Source of the DNA: Argopecten irradians
Lineage: Eukaryota; Mollusca; Bivalvia; Pectinida; Pectinidae
Direction: 5' to 3'
DNA: 64,000 bases
Assembly (NCBI RefSeq): GCF_041381155.1
Contig: NC_091144.1
Coordinates: 13,897,544 to 13,961,543, forward strand
Position 1 is the first letter of the stretch, and each line of letters opens with the position of its first letter. Shown here in pieces: positions 47,031 to 60,210 of the stretch. The notes under the pieces are model-generated. The model had not been told where the DNA came from. It made no database searches and saw nothing but the letters and a program-made list of their open reading frames with translations. A program made the translations under genes and the position numbers.

Positions 47031-49401
47031 ATGATTCTGCGAATCTTTAAATCCCATCTTCTAAATCTATTAGAGGTTTTACTTCTTCCAGGTAAGTGTT
47101 TTAATTTTTATTTTTCATATATTAAAAAGATAAATAAATATTCTAAACTGTGTCTAATTGTGATTTATGACCATGAACACGCTAATGAGCCTCGTGATTT
47201 ATAATTAATAAATTGATTGACATGGCACAGGTAAGTATGTCATGTCGTTCTTTAAGTGTTTACGGGTATTGTTGATTGAATCATAACAAAAATTATCGAC
47301 AATATTCATTAATAACGACTTTATTACTTTGATAAATGTTCGGTTTATATTTAGAATTCTTAAAGCTCTCTTATGAAGTTCTCTTATGATACCCTTTATT
47401 TCACATGTCACTAATTATAATATAAAGTAACGGCACGTCTGTAAACAACAACATTGAACATATCATGAGAGAACGGGCTCTGAAGATTGCAGTTTATACT
47501 TGTGACACCTTATTGTCAATATGATTACGTGTGTTTGTAAAGCATGAGTGATACATGAACATTGATATTGAATAAAAATATAGGTTTCATATCAAAATAA
47601 TATTTATTATCAACAGAAATCAATTGTCGCATACCCTTTTGTAAAAACATGAATCAAAATAACCCCGACATTGACTCTGATAGCGACAATGTAGTCTTCC
47701 CTATTGCAACCACAGACACTTCAGAGTTCCGTTTTTGTCCCAAATTTACGGTATCAGATTTGATAGGAAATCTTAAGGTAAGCCCAGTCAATTCAGAACA
47801 TATGTTAGCTTTAAACATACAAATAGTTTTATTATAGATTTATTCATATTATTATGTAGTAAATGTAAATTGAATTGTGTAACTTGTATTATCTTAGTAA
47901 TCACTAATATGTTGATTGCATTTAGTAGGAGACGACTTTTTCAGTTGAAATGACTTGCCTGATCTTTTTGTGTTTCTTTATACACAAAATATGATTAAAG
48001 TCTAAATACACGACAGAATGTCCGTACGCACCCAACAAACAAATTGTGTCAGTGCGAATGCCTTTATTTTTAATTGACGTTGCACGAAACAGCTGTATAC
48101 ACTTAGATGTATAATACATGGTATTATCGCGTGTGTCTTTTGCACAATGATGCACAAATGTGATTTGAACGGCCACAAACAAGTACCGAAAATATTAAAG
48201 TCTATTTAGACCACAAAGCAATTAATTGCAACTTTAGCTTAATGATACCGTTTTCAAAACTATAATGAGATTTTCATAAGTTTTTCATTGTAAAACCCAA
48301 AATGATACGCTTAATCATACGAGGTCTATGATACACAGGTATCTACACTTCTTTGATGTCCGATATATGCCATACATATAGAGAATAATAGACCTAACCT
48401 AAGTAATGATTATGTTTACAGGTCTGTGCATCGCTCGTGAGCCTGAGCAAAGCAGTGATGCAAGGTAAGTTTGTGGTTAATGGTATCCTTATTGTAGTAA
48501 CACTGCTACATTGTAACTCTATAATAAAATTCTGTTTTGCGATATAGTTTCAAGTGCTACATAATAGAAAATCACCCTGCGAACTCTAAGGCCAGTTTAT
48601 AAAATTAGTCAATGCAATAAAAGTACAGTGTATTTAACGTTTTTGATGCTTTGTGTTATGTTGCAGTGCTGGGTGGGTTGTTGGCGTTGTCATTGGTAGT
48701 ATGGTATTCGTCGTCATGGTTATCATCATCATCGTCTGCTGTGTGTGTAAGAAGGCTGCTAGTAAAGGAATGGTGGTATTGCCTAAGGAACACTATGATC
48801 GAGATATTCACGGCCTGAGTAAGTATATTTAATAATCTTTAAGGTTTCTAAAATGGGATCACATGTTTATTATCGATACTAATAAGTCTTATATGCCAAA
48901 GATTCTAGTTGTCTCTTTGAATCTTCTGTAATATCTTTGATTGAGTTTCTAATTGACAACAAAATTGAGTATTTTCATCGTTGAATACTATCTTGATTAA
49001 TTCCTTTCCTTGGTATATTTTAATCACAGCAATGTTAAGATAGTGTTTATTATAAATTTAATTTATAAATTATGCATATCCTTTTCACTGCATTCAGTAG
49101 TCAAATATAAGATAAGAAATTCATATAGGACAAATCGTAGAAAATGTTTAACCCATCCACATTGTATGTATGATTGTGTTGTACAGATAAGAGTGTGTAC
49201 CACGTGGGTCACTACCACCATCCTCATCACCCTCACCATGGACACAGCAGTGGTGTTCACTATGACCACGATGGACATCCCATTGGTGTGTCTCCTGGAC
49301 AACACACACAGTCACAAACACAAGGAAACGTCCCGATTCCTTCAATTTCCGTGTCCCAACCTTCTCCGGAAGTATCTATGGATCCACAACAGGAAACTTA
49401 G
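47031..49401 (+). CDS. Small single-pass membrane protein with His-rich cytoplasmic tail (four exons)
   Basis: Exons 47031-47091, 48422-48464, 48667-48818 and 49187-49401 join in phase to 471 nt (156 aa). Residues 1-21 (ending LLNLLEVLLLPG) resemble a signal peptide. Residues 22-36 are a short ectodomain. Residues ~38-62 (from GWVVGVVIGSMVFVV to CCVCKK) are a transmembrane segment with palmitoylation-type Cys at its inner edge. The tail holds 'HYHHPHHPHHGH' (94-105) and a Ser/Pro/Gln-rich end. Topology resembles mollusc CYYR1/shisa-like small membrane proteins, but the usual Cys-rich ectodomain is missing, so an exon may be lacking or the assignment wrong. The His tail could bind metal (inference). 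Exon 1 is the weakest part; exons 3-4 are strong. A candidate AATAAA lies at 49882-49887. Confidence 0.65.
47617..47777 (+). CDS. Possible cassette exon of the membrane-protein gene
   Basis: A 161-nt open segment with a good acceptor ('ttatcaacag') and donor ('cttaaggtaagc') encodes an acidic, Asn/Asp-rich stretch ('NPDIDSDSDNVVF') with three Cys. It follows exon 1 in phase. At 161 nt it shifts the next exons into another frame, which happens to stay open and ends in TGA at the last codon of exon 3 (48816-48818). It is therefore either an alternative exon giving a different C-terminus or a chance pseudo-exon. Confidence 0.3.
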
Positions 49402-50936
49402 CAACGGCTGAAATATCTCCAGCAGTTAACACGTGGCATAGGGTGAAATGAGGGGTCTCTGTTCAACATATCAACATTTTCCTCTTAAAGAAGCCATATG
49501 TTGATATTTTTGTTACAATCATTTATGTCAATGAAATGCAAATATGAAATTGGATTGTTTTGTGTACATGTAATATTCGTACGGGTACATAAATACACAA
49601 CGGCAGTGTTTGTTATTTATAATTTCATACACAGTGAGTATTATATACTTCTTTAAGGTAAAGAGTGATATGCAAATCAGGCATTGTTTTCCATTGTTGT
49701 GTGATAGTCGTATTCATTACAATGTATCTTTTTGTCGGAGGGAGACATTTTACATTTTGTTGCCATTACATTATGGATTTTTAATAATGTTATGTTATAA
49801 ATATACAGCTTAAAATGCAGGGTGTTACTTTTTGCAAGTACTGATCAATGAGTAAATGTGTGATCTCTATATAACGTCGTAAATAAATTGATTATATGTA
49901 CAATGAAAACGATGATAATGTGATCAATGTAATAATTAACTTTAATCGTTTGATATTACTGATGGTGTATTGAATGCATATACTATGAACTCTATTGCCA
50001 CTTAAAAAATGAATTCCTACCGCTTATATCCTTTGTTTAGTAAAATATGTTTTAGAAATGAAGACTATATACATTATTACACAACGCTTATTCTTCTTGT
50101 GTCAGATAAACGTTTTCATAACGTCATAGTTAGAACCAGAATTATGTTTTGAAAGACCCGATGTAGGAAACAATACTAAGGGCGATGATCGATCTATTAT
50201 CAACACAAAACTGTAAGTATAACATATGGATATTTGGTGGTGTTGTTTATTATGCGGGGTTATTTTTATATACTACTTGTTATCAGAAATGAACAGAAAT
50301 ATTGTCAAAGCCGACAGTAGATTTTCATACCGGAAATAAATGTAATAGAAATGCATGTATGTATAACTTGTATTTGGCGGATATAGCACCTTACAAACAT
50401 ACACAAAATATTCTATATATATGAGTATTGAAATTGAATCACTCAAGTCAAAGAGACAAAACAATGTTTAACCATTTTCATGATATGTTTTTACTTCACG
50501 ACCGTAAAATTACAAAACTATGTCTATGTCTGAATCATTGTGAAAAATGATAGGTCAGTACTAAATGCCTCTTGTCGAATACTACCCTCCTCCCTTCCGG
50601 CTAGATACGGATCTACTCAACAAACCCATGTACCTGTCTTGGTAGTATTGTATGTAACATCGATATACAGCTGTGCTAATTCTTAGTTCTGCTGCCCTTG
50701 ATATGTTTTCCGATTGTGATCCACTAGATATCACCTGAATTGACCTAGAATTGCATTTTAATGTAGTTAATGAAACAAAAAGTTCCTTTACTGGAACTTC
50801 TGATTAATAATGTTCTTTTTCATCATTTTAAGGCCTTTCTGTAGTATCTTACTTATGACATTTACAGATGTTTTTTTGGGATTAACTGTTTAATCATACC
50901 AAATAATATATATTGAGTATTCAATGATTTACATAG
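49402..50936. other. Convergent 3' region between two genes
   Basis: AT-rich space between the stop codons of the membrane protein (plus) and the sulfotransferase (minus), probably largely their 3' UTRs. AATAAA on the plus strand at 49882 and TTTATT (AATAAA on minus) at 50246 are candidate signals. ORFs at 49610 and 50273 are not supported. Confidence 0.4.
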
Positions 50937-53174
50937 TTAGTGGAATGTTTTGAAATATTGCAGACTAATATTCCTTCGTCTTTTATTTTTTTCAAATATA
51001 AAATTTGGGCTATCATCATAGCCAAACAGTTTACAGTCCGTTCGGACTAGTTCTCTTATACTGATAACATCTCGTAAAGGTACGAGGCTATATGCCTCTA
51101 CGACCGCCTCATGTTTCTGATTGTTCACTGCGGCTTTATCGGTTATTGTTTTAATAGCATCACTTACAGCTTTCTGGAAGCGCTCAAGATTCATATCTGG
51201 AACATCTGACTTACTAAACGGGAAATGTGAATATTTCGATACAATTCCCTGAATCTGAAGGCCAATCCAAGTTCGCTTCATCCCTTCCATAAATGATACG
51301 CATTTCTCTATACCCGATTTCATACCAAATAGCCTCTTAGAATAAAACATCGCCCTATCATAAGCTGTCTCAGATTCAAAGTCGCCAAATGTCACGTTGG
51401 TATCGTATATATTGTTCCATGTGTCCATTAACGTTTTAAAGTCGTCCTTAAACGTCTCCATTTTGCCAATGAAGTCGTACGGAATATCACATGGTCGGCA
51501 GTGATCATTGATAGAAGTGAAATGACGATTTGTATGTTCACCAATGTGCTCAACGTATACCACATATCGTAAGAAATCCGGAAAAGACAGGTTATGTCCG
51601 CATTTAATATCCGTTCCATGTTGAATTTTATATGCATACCTTCCCACTGTAGACCAGAATAGCGTGTTTGGCATCAAGAACTTATCAACATAGCCTGAAA
51701 CGAGTTTCCCATATGGTTCTCGGACAAACATAAACTTAAAAGATTTAATAATAGAATAATGCATGTCAGTGTAGCTGATATGGGGTAGGTCGGACACCAA
51801 GGTAAGTTTTCGAGCAATTAGTTGTTCTCTTACGAAATTATTCTTCTCTTTCTCCAATATTCTCTGCATATGATTCTTTTCAAGTTGCTGTAGAAATGAT
51901 ACAATAAACTTGGAGCCGATTTTCTCTACTCGACAGACGAACACATTGTGGTTTCTGTCTAGAAGGAAGTTTCGTTTCGCGTTCTGGTCACTGGATCCTT
52001 CCAAGTAAGAATGAGAATACTTTAGATTGTCGCAAGCCAAGGCTAGCTGTTGCTTCCGTTTTTCGTGAATGCTATCAAAATGGTACATTGTTTCCTTTAA
52101 AAGAATACAATAACAGTTATCGAAACATTTAATTATTTTCTCATTTTTCAGAATAATGTGTGCCATAATTGAAAACAGTATATGCATACTCAACGAGTAT
52201 ATCAAATGAATTGGCTTTGTTATAAGAATAATAAACAAAAGATACAGGATTAAACATATTCATTTATAATCTTAAACTTTCCAGATATACCAATGCTTAT
52301 CTATATTGTGTCAAACTATATGCCATCATTGTCATGCGTGTTTACTGCTACTTGTTTAATTTCGTGATCTAATGTTTTGAAGTTATGCGCTGCGGTTAAT
52401 GTTAGCTTGACATCCCGTGTTTTTGTTCATGTGTACATGTACTATGGGACTTTTGAAAATACATAAATTCGCGAGGAAGGGCATTTGGCAAATTTGATGG
52501 AATCAGAAAAATTAGTGAATTTAAACCCCCGCAAATATTAGATGGTCAAAACTGGGCAGCGTAAACAGATCTTGACCGTCGTTTTGAATATCTCACTCAG
52601 ACTTACCGCGTTTGACTTGATTTCTGTATCAGGATGCCGTCTCCACGACTCACGATATACCTTTGTGGTGAACGGATGTGACGTTAGCGTCAACAGCGAC
52701 CCTGTATGATATACGGAAATGGTTGAGAGACAATGTCAAAGAATATTTAAAATTCTAGGTACTGCTGAAGACAAATCAAATGGCAGAATTTTCGACCAGT
52801 TAAGACACATGTAACTTTAATGATTATATGTATACGCAATAGTTACAGTTTATATATAGATATTCTATACCTTACATGTTGTTGTTATGACGGTATAATT
52901 CGTGTAGTGCGTTATCGTATATCTACACCACATATTTTACTGCAACGTTTTATTTAGAAACAATATTGCATTGCTTTAATTTAAATATGATATATTCAAC
53001 ATTTCGACCATGCAGTTCAAATCATAAATAGATTTCAATATAATTCTTCAATTTTTTAAATAAGTTTACATTACCTCTGAGGTAAAAACAACATGCACTC
53101 ACTACCAGAAGAAGTGTCACCAACAAGTGAGATGCTGAGGCATGCATACACCATTGTCTACGGAACGCCAACAT
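50937..53174 (-). CDS. Carbohydrate sulfotransferase (Sulfotransfer_2 / HNK1ST-like family), three exons
   Basis: Minus-strand exons 53075-53174, 52607-52701 and 50937-52094 join in phases 1 and 0 to 1353 nt (450 aa). Residues ~16-32 are the signal anchor of a type II Golgi protein (LLVTLLLVVSACCFYL). A ~90-residue stem follows. The PAPS 5'-phosphosulfate loop is at about residues 119-130 ('CRVEKIGSKFIV'; family usually PKVGST..). The 3'-phosphate site is at 188-204 ('FVREPYGKLVSGYVDKF'), with the invariant Arg at 190 and Ser at 198. 'NLSF' and 'NVTF' are N-glycosylation sites. The enzyme should move sulfate from PAPS to a sugar of a glycan or glycosaminoglycan in the Golgi; the acceptor cannot be told. 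The acceptor before exon 3 (TTTTAAAG) is weak, but the phase match supports it. It converges on the membrane-protein gene. Confidence 0.85.
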
Positions 53175-53945
53175 CTTGAGGTATTTTCGCTCTAATGAAA
53201 CATTTTCCTGCAGTCTTATGTATGATTTTGTACTCGTGTCTGATGCGTAATTCAATCATAACAAACGTTTATCCAATCAATTTGTTAATTGTGTCACACC
53301 CTTTTTAAATCATAAATAGAATAATGTTACAGCTGTCACTCATATTGACTATTTTGTTAAAGGCAGGGTACGCGTTTTACCTAGTAGTTTTCAAGAAGTT
53401 CAATATTTGTAAACAAAAAGTTAAACTGGTGTCATGTAACCACAAAACAAAAACATCTATCTACACACCTGGTTAATTTGTTTGTCGATATCATAAATAC
53501 AAGTATTGTGCTGATTTCAAATAATTTCATTGACCTAAAGAAAATGGGATAAGATAGCAGCCATTGCCTATATAGATAGATTGTGATGATATCGACTGCT
53601 GGTCGTCGTGAGCGTAAACTGTGTATAGAAAACAAAAAAATCTCATAGAAACAAATCTATTTAAATTTTATCATATAATGGTGAATATTACTTTGTTGAT
53701 CTTCAGTAAAAAGATCTCATGCCGAATTAATGGTTCATTTGAGCTGTATGTTTGGTGTAGATGGTCTAAATTACAGCTTTCTCGTTTCTTTCCTTTACAA
53801 ATTTTTAAAACATGGCTTTTAAGTTAAAATTGTTTATTTTTGGTTGAATTATAATGTCATCGATGAACATGGAAAGACATTCTGTGGCAGTTGTCTCCCA
53901 TAGACCAACATATCATAGCTAAATGCTCTGAGGAGTGTTTGATAA

Positions 53946-56671
53946 TAGGCCATGGGCTTGAAGGGTCCACATGCAACACCACCACCCCTCAAAAACCTCC
54001 CAATCAATATTCTTCTGAACCCTTATGACCCATAGATCACAATTAAAAATTTTAACATTGCATAAGTTGGTATAAACTTCCGGTTATGACGTCATCAAGA
54101 TAGCCGCCATCTCGAATTTCAATTAAAAGTGAAAAATAGTCATAACATGGACATTTTTCGACTTAATTAGAAAAATGAGGTATCAAACTGAACAACAAGT
54201 ACATATAAGGACCAAATAATCCAATATATTTATTGATTTCTACGCAGAAAATAAAAAAAAAATGATTAAAGCTCAAAAATAGTAATTTTTTAGCAATTTT
54301 TTTTCATATTTGGTTTGACGCAGCAAAACTGTTTCCCAACAGCAAAGTATTATTCGTAATTTGTATTATCATTTTTTCCAAAGCGCTGACACTAACAAAT
54401 TTCAATTTAAAGTGGGTTTCATAATTTCTTATATATCATTCATTTTTCATGTTCGAAATTTTGTAGACTAGTATACGTAGCGTCCCAAAATGAATTATTA
54501 CAGCATTACCGCAATTGGTAGAGTATCAAATTAAAATTTAAGTGAGCCTGTGTTTCCATGAATATCAGGAAAACTCACCAGAGTGTCGTTTTCGATGAGC
54601 TAATGAGCTGATGTGATATTACATTACTGGTTTACCACCGTGGTTCTAACTTGTCAACCGTCCGTGGTCATAGTTAACACTCCTGTTTCCAACCCAGTGA
54701 TTCACATATCGTATATGATGTTCCAGACTTACCTGGAATGGTGAAAAAGACACCAGATCCACATTCTTCGAAGGGTTGAGTTGATTCTCTTTAATTCGTA
54801 TGAAGCACAATTCCTCATTCTTGTGAACCCTCAGCAATTATAGATAACACATGTTAATTCTTTGAGGTCATAAATGAGGTGTGCAGTGAAGTTTCACTAT
54901 TTGCCAAGTCTGGAAAGCACTGTATATATATATAGAGAGAGAACCTTTTCTGGAGAATCTTCAATTGTGTATCCAAGCATCACCAGCTGTGACACCACCA
55001 GCATCTTCAAGGGATTGGGAAAACTTAGAGCAATGTAGAGTTTCCAGAAACTCAATAGTTCGCTGCAAGTGCTAGGCTTTGCGAAGGATAAAATATTTAA
55101 CATCTAAGACATCATTAATGACGTCGAGGAAATTACCTGCGCCATCTATGGTTGCACGAGGGACCACAAGTTTGATCACATCGGCGAATTTGATACTGAT
55201 ATCTCGATTTCTCTGATTTAAACTACATGTTCTAGTTACCAGACATGACGAGTCACCCCAGTTGATAGAGCGGTGCGGGGAGAAAGCATGCACAATGATA
55301 AAGATAATAATTGAGAACTAGTGAAAGAAATATATGATACTGTAGTAACAATCTGATATTTTGCTTATGCTATACATAGAAAATAAACAATGGATGTGTT
55401 CATGTTCACAGACACAAAACATTTTGGAAACCGTTAATGTTATTAACGGAAACACAGGCTTTGGTTAGGTTAACCAACCACAGGCTTTGGTTAGGTGTTT
55501 TGTTACGCTATGAGTAGGTGTTGAGCGGTAATAATTGTTTTTGAGATGTTGCTCGTCTACAAAATTTCAAACATGAAAATAGTTTATGTAGGGAATGTTG
55601 AAGTCAGGTAACTCTGACTTGTCCCATGTAGATATTCTGTCAACTTTACTTTCATTTTTTCCTACTTATAAATCGTCAATAGTCAATGTTCTATTGAAGG
55701 AAATTATAATACACCTGGAAACTGTAGCGGTTTTGATAATAACAATCTTTAACAAACATAATGCATATTGTATACGCATCCGGTGATGTTTTGTAAACTT
55801 AATGATGGTATAATAATAATTCTTTGCTGCATCACTATATATTTTATTGGTTTTTTTATTTATATGATATGTCAAATTACTCATTGGGAAACATTTTAGC
55901 TGCGTCAAGCCAAACATGAAAAAGTTTGCTAAAACATTACCATTTTTGAGCTTAAAATCTTATTTTTTCGTTCACTGCTTACAAATCCCTACATATATGG
56001 GATTATTTGGTCTTGATATGTATTTGTTGTTCTGTGCTGGTCATTATGATACCACTTTTGTCTACTTTCGGTGAAAAAGTCAATGTTATGACTGTATTTT
56101 TCACTTTTTAGTAAAATTCGAAATTGCGGCCGACTGGATGACATCAAAACCAGATGTTCATCTCAACAAATGCAATGTTAACATTTGTTTTTGTCGTTGT
56201 TGTTGTTTTTACTGAATAATAAGAGGTCAGATGATTTATTAGAAATAATAGTTTGTTGTTGGGCAACATTTTAGCTGCGTCAAGACAAATATGAAACATT
56301 TGCTAAAATATTACTATTTTTGAGCTTAAAATCCTATTTATTTTCATTTCCTGCGTAGAAATCATTCCATGTATAGCATTATCTGGTTATAATATTTGTA
56401 TGTTGTTCTATTATGATCATTTTGATACCTCATTTGTCTAATGCGGTCGAAAAATATCCATGTAATCACTTTTTTCACGTTTTACTGAAATTTGAGATGG
56501 CGGCCATCTTGATGATGTCATAACCGGAAGTTCATCCGAACTTATGCAATGTTAACATTTTGATTGTGATCAGTGGGTCATTCGGGTTCAGACAAAAATA
56601 TTGGTTCGGAATTTTGCGTGGATTGGGGGGGGGGGGGGGGTGCATGTGGGACCATCCTAGCCCATGGCCTA
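53946..56671. mobile_element. 2.7-kb foldback element with ~400-bp inverted arms
   Basis: The left arm (53946 to ~54345) and right arm (~56262-56671) are inverted copies ending in TAGGCCATGGGCT/AGCCCATGGCCTA. TAA flanks both ends (53943-53945, 56672-56674). Arms share 'gatggcggccatcttgatga'-type and 'tttggtttgacgcagc'-type words. A third, diverged copy in right-arm orientation lies at ~55886-56165, and a further inner inverted pair at ~54440-54600 and ~55430-55580. A 19-nt G run sits near the right end. No transposase was recognised. The 3-bp TAA is compatible with PIF/Harbinger, but that is a weak inference. Confidence 0.7.
54733..55222 (-). other. Exon-like segments inside the foldback element
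   Basis: Three open, splice-bounded stretches occur in order on the minus strand: 55137-55222 (acceptor 'catgtag', donor 'gcaggtaatt'), ~54950-55065 (acceptor 'cacttgcag', open as 'LLSFWKLYIALSFPNPLKML') and 54733-54829 (donor 'ccaggtaagt'). Their phases do not all join, and I recognise no family. They may be a degraded gene fragment captured by the element, or chance. Confidence 0.2.
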
Positions 56672-57394
56672 TAATCTTAAAAGAAACAAACATCTTTAAA
56701 TATTAATAATAGATAATAATAGAAAATAAACTTATGGAAGTAAGTTATGCTAGTTTTATATTGCGGAACAATAGCTTGAAGAAGGCGTATTATTTTTTTT
56801 ATCTAACGCTTTACAATTGGCAAAATAATTAATTTTGCTTTTGTCAAAGTACAACTGTCACCTTTCTTTCCTTTTCTTTTGACAAAACTATGCATGCTAT
56901 AAATTATTTTGCTGAATGCTATAATCATGATTTGCAGTTAGATTACATGATATATTGTTATATTTAGTCAAATATGGTATCATTCATGAATTTCATGTTT
57001 TAAACAATGTTATTTGTTTTTTAGTTTTCATATGCTGATATTTGATATATGCAGATCGAACGATGCTATACATTCAAGTAAATAGATAGAATGGGTAAAG
57101 CAGTAACTTTCTGGTTTTTAATAAAGCAGAGTAGTGTCCTAAACGGCCAATACGAAAGGATATGAAATAATAACATTTAGTAAATTAATTGTGTTGATAT
57201 AGTTTCACATAGCCTAGTGCTTCTAAACAAGAGTTATGTCTCTTTCATTAGAAATGTATATTCGGATGTTTGTGATATATAACAAATGATTCTGAAGATT
57301 AGACTACATCAATAAAAGGTTTTGATATTGGAACTGGATACAACCATATTTATGGCAATATATGTGTTAAACATTTGTGTACAAATGTATTCTT

Positions 57395-60210
57395 TGGTAT
57401 ACGGTAGTTACTGGAATATATATGTACTGCAGTTACTAGAATATAATAATGTATGTACTGTACAGTAGTAACTGATATAGAATGTGTGTACTGTAGTTAC
57501 TGGTATATAATGTGTGTACTGTAGTTACTGGTATAGAATGTGTGTAATGTAGTTACTGGTATAGAATGTGTGTACTGTAGTTACTGGTATAGAATGTGTG
57601 TACTGTAGTTACTGGTATAGAATGTGTGTACTGTAGTTACTGGTATAGAATGTGTGTACTGTAGTTACTGGTATAGAATGTGTGTACTGTAGTTACTGGT
57701 ATAGAATGTGTGTACTGTAGTTACTGGTATAGAATGTGTGTACTGTAGTTACTGGTATAGAATGTGTGTAATGTAGTTACTGATATAGAATGTGTGTGTA
57801 CTGTAGTTACTGGTATAGAATGTGTGTAATGTAGTTACTGATATAGAATGTGTGTACTGTAGTTACTGTTATAAAATATATGTGCTGTAGTTACTGGTAT
57901 AGAATGTGTGTACTGTAGTTACTGGTATAAAATGGATGTACAGTAATTACTGGTATAGAGTGTGTGTACTGTAGTAACTGTTATAAAATATATGTGCTGT
58001 AGTTACTGGTATAGAATGTGTGTATTGTAGTTACTGGTATAGAATGTGTGTAATGTAGTTACTGTTATAGAATGTGTGTACAGTAATTACCGGTATAGAA
58101 TGTGTGTGTACTGTAGTAACTGATATAGAATATGTGTGTACTGTAGTTACTGATATAGAATATGTGTGTACTGTAGTTACTGGTATAGAATGTGTGTAAT
58201 GTAGTTACTGGTATAGAATGTGTGTAATGTAGTTACTGGTATAGAATGTGTGTACAGTAGTAACTGATATAGAATGTGTGTAATGTAGTTACTGCTATAG
58301 AATGTGTGTAATGTAGTAACTGATATAGAATGTGTGTACAGTAGTAACTGATATAGAATGCGTGTGTACTGTAGTTACTGATATAGAATGTGTGTACTGT
58401 AATTACTGGTATAGAATGTGTGTATTATAGTTACTGATATAGAATGTGTGTACTGTAGTTACTTGTATAGAATGTGTGTACTGTAGTTACTGGTATATAA
58501 TGTATGTACAGTAGTAACTGATATAGAATGTGTGTACTGTAGTTACTGGTATAGAATGTGTGTACTGTAGTTACTGGTATAGAATGTGTATACTGTAGTT
58601 ACTGGTATAGAATGTGTGTACTGTAGTTACTGATATAGAAGGTGTGTACAGTAGTAACTGATATAGAATGTGTGTACTGTAGTTACTGGTATATAATGTG
58701 TGTACAGTAGTAACTGATATAGAATGTGTGTACTGTAGTTACTGGTATAGAATGTGGGTAATGTAGTTACTGATATAGAATGTGTGTACTGTATTTACTG
58801 GTATGATGTGTGTACTGTATTACTGGTATAGAATGCGTGTACTGTAGTTACTGGTATAGAATGTGTGTAATGTAGTTACTGGTATAGAATGTGTGTAATG
58901 TAGTTACTGGTATAGAATGTATGTACAGTAGTAACTGATATAGAATGTGTGTACTGTAGTTACTGGTATAGAATGTGTGTACTGTAGTTACTGGTATAGA
59001 ATGTGTGTACTGTAGTTACTGGTATAGAATGTGTGTACTGTAGTTACTGATATAGAATGTGTGTACTGTAGTTACTGATATAGAATGTGTGTACTGTAGT
59101 TACTGGTATAGAATGTGTGTAATGTAGTTACTGGTATAGAATGTGTGTACCGTAGTTACTGGTATAGAATATGTGTACTGTAGTTACTGGTATAGAATGT
59201 GTGTACCGTAGTTACTGGTATAGAATGTATGTACAGTAGTAACTGATGAAGAATGTGTGTACCGTAGTTACTGGTATAGAATGTGTGTACAGTAGTTACT
59301 GGTATAGAATGTGTGTAATGTAGTTACTGGTATAGAATGTGTGTACCGTAGTTACTGGTATAGAATGTGTGTAATGTAGTTACTGGTATAGAATGTGTGT
59401 ACAGTAGTTACTGGTATAGAATGTGTGTATGTAGTTACTGGTATAGAATGTGTGCAATGTAGTTACTGGTATAGAATGTGTGTACCGTAGTTACTGGTAT
59501 AGAATGTATGTACAGTAGTAACTGATATAGAATGTGTGTACTGTAGTTACTGGTATAGAATGTGTGTACCGTAGTTACTGGTATAGAATGTGTGTAATGT
59601 AGTTACTGGTATAGAATGTGTGTAATGTAGTTACTGGAATATAATGTGTGTAATGTAGTTACTGGTGTAGAATGTGTGTACTGTAGTTACTGGTATAGAA
59701 TGTGTGTAATGTAGTTACTGGTATAGAATGTGTGTAATGTAGTTACTGGTATAGAATGTGTGTAATGTAGTTACTGGTGTAGAATGTGTGTACTGTAGTT
59801 ACTGGTATAGAATGTGTGTAATGTAGTTACTGGTATAGAATGTGTGTAATGTAGTTACTGGTATAGAATGTGTGTAATGTAGTTACTGGTATAGAATGTG
59901 TGTACTGTAGTTACTGGTATAGAATGTGTGTACTGTAGTTACTGGTATAGAATGTGTGTAATGTAGTTACTGGTATAGAATGTGTGTAATGTAGTTACTG
60001 GTATAGAATGTGTGTACTGTAGTTACTGGTATAGAATGTGTGTACTGTAGTTACTGGTATAGAATGTGTGTACTGTAGTTACTGATATAGAATGTGTGTA
60101 CTGTAGTTACTGGTATAGAATGTGTGTACTGTAGTTACTGGTATAGAATATATGTACTGTAGTTTTATGTATGGAATGTGTGTACTGTAGTTACTTGTAT
60201 AGAATATATA
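57395..60210. repeat. Large 28-bp minisatellite, roughly 100 copies
   Basis: The unit is 'tgtgtgtactgtagttactg' plus 'gtatagaa' (28 bp). Copies fall into types by linked differences: TACTGTAGTTACTGGT, TAATGTAGTTACTGGT, TACCGTAGTTACTGGT and TACAGTAGTAACTGAT. In the last type the changes nearly always occur together. Types are interspersed. Units degrade at both array ends (57395-57480 and 60150-60250), where 'ataaaatatatg' variants appear. No ORF spans it. Confidence 0.97.

Noticed and set aside
49063..49345. Minus-strand ORFs opposite exon 4 of the membrane-protein gene
   Set aside because: Shadows of the His-rich coding exon; no homology and no splice borders.
51428..51637. Minus-strand 69-codon ORF inside the sulfotransferase
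   Set aside because: Alternative frame of a well-supported coding exon.
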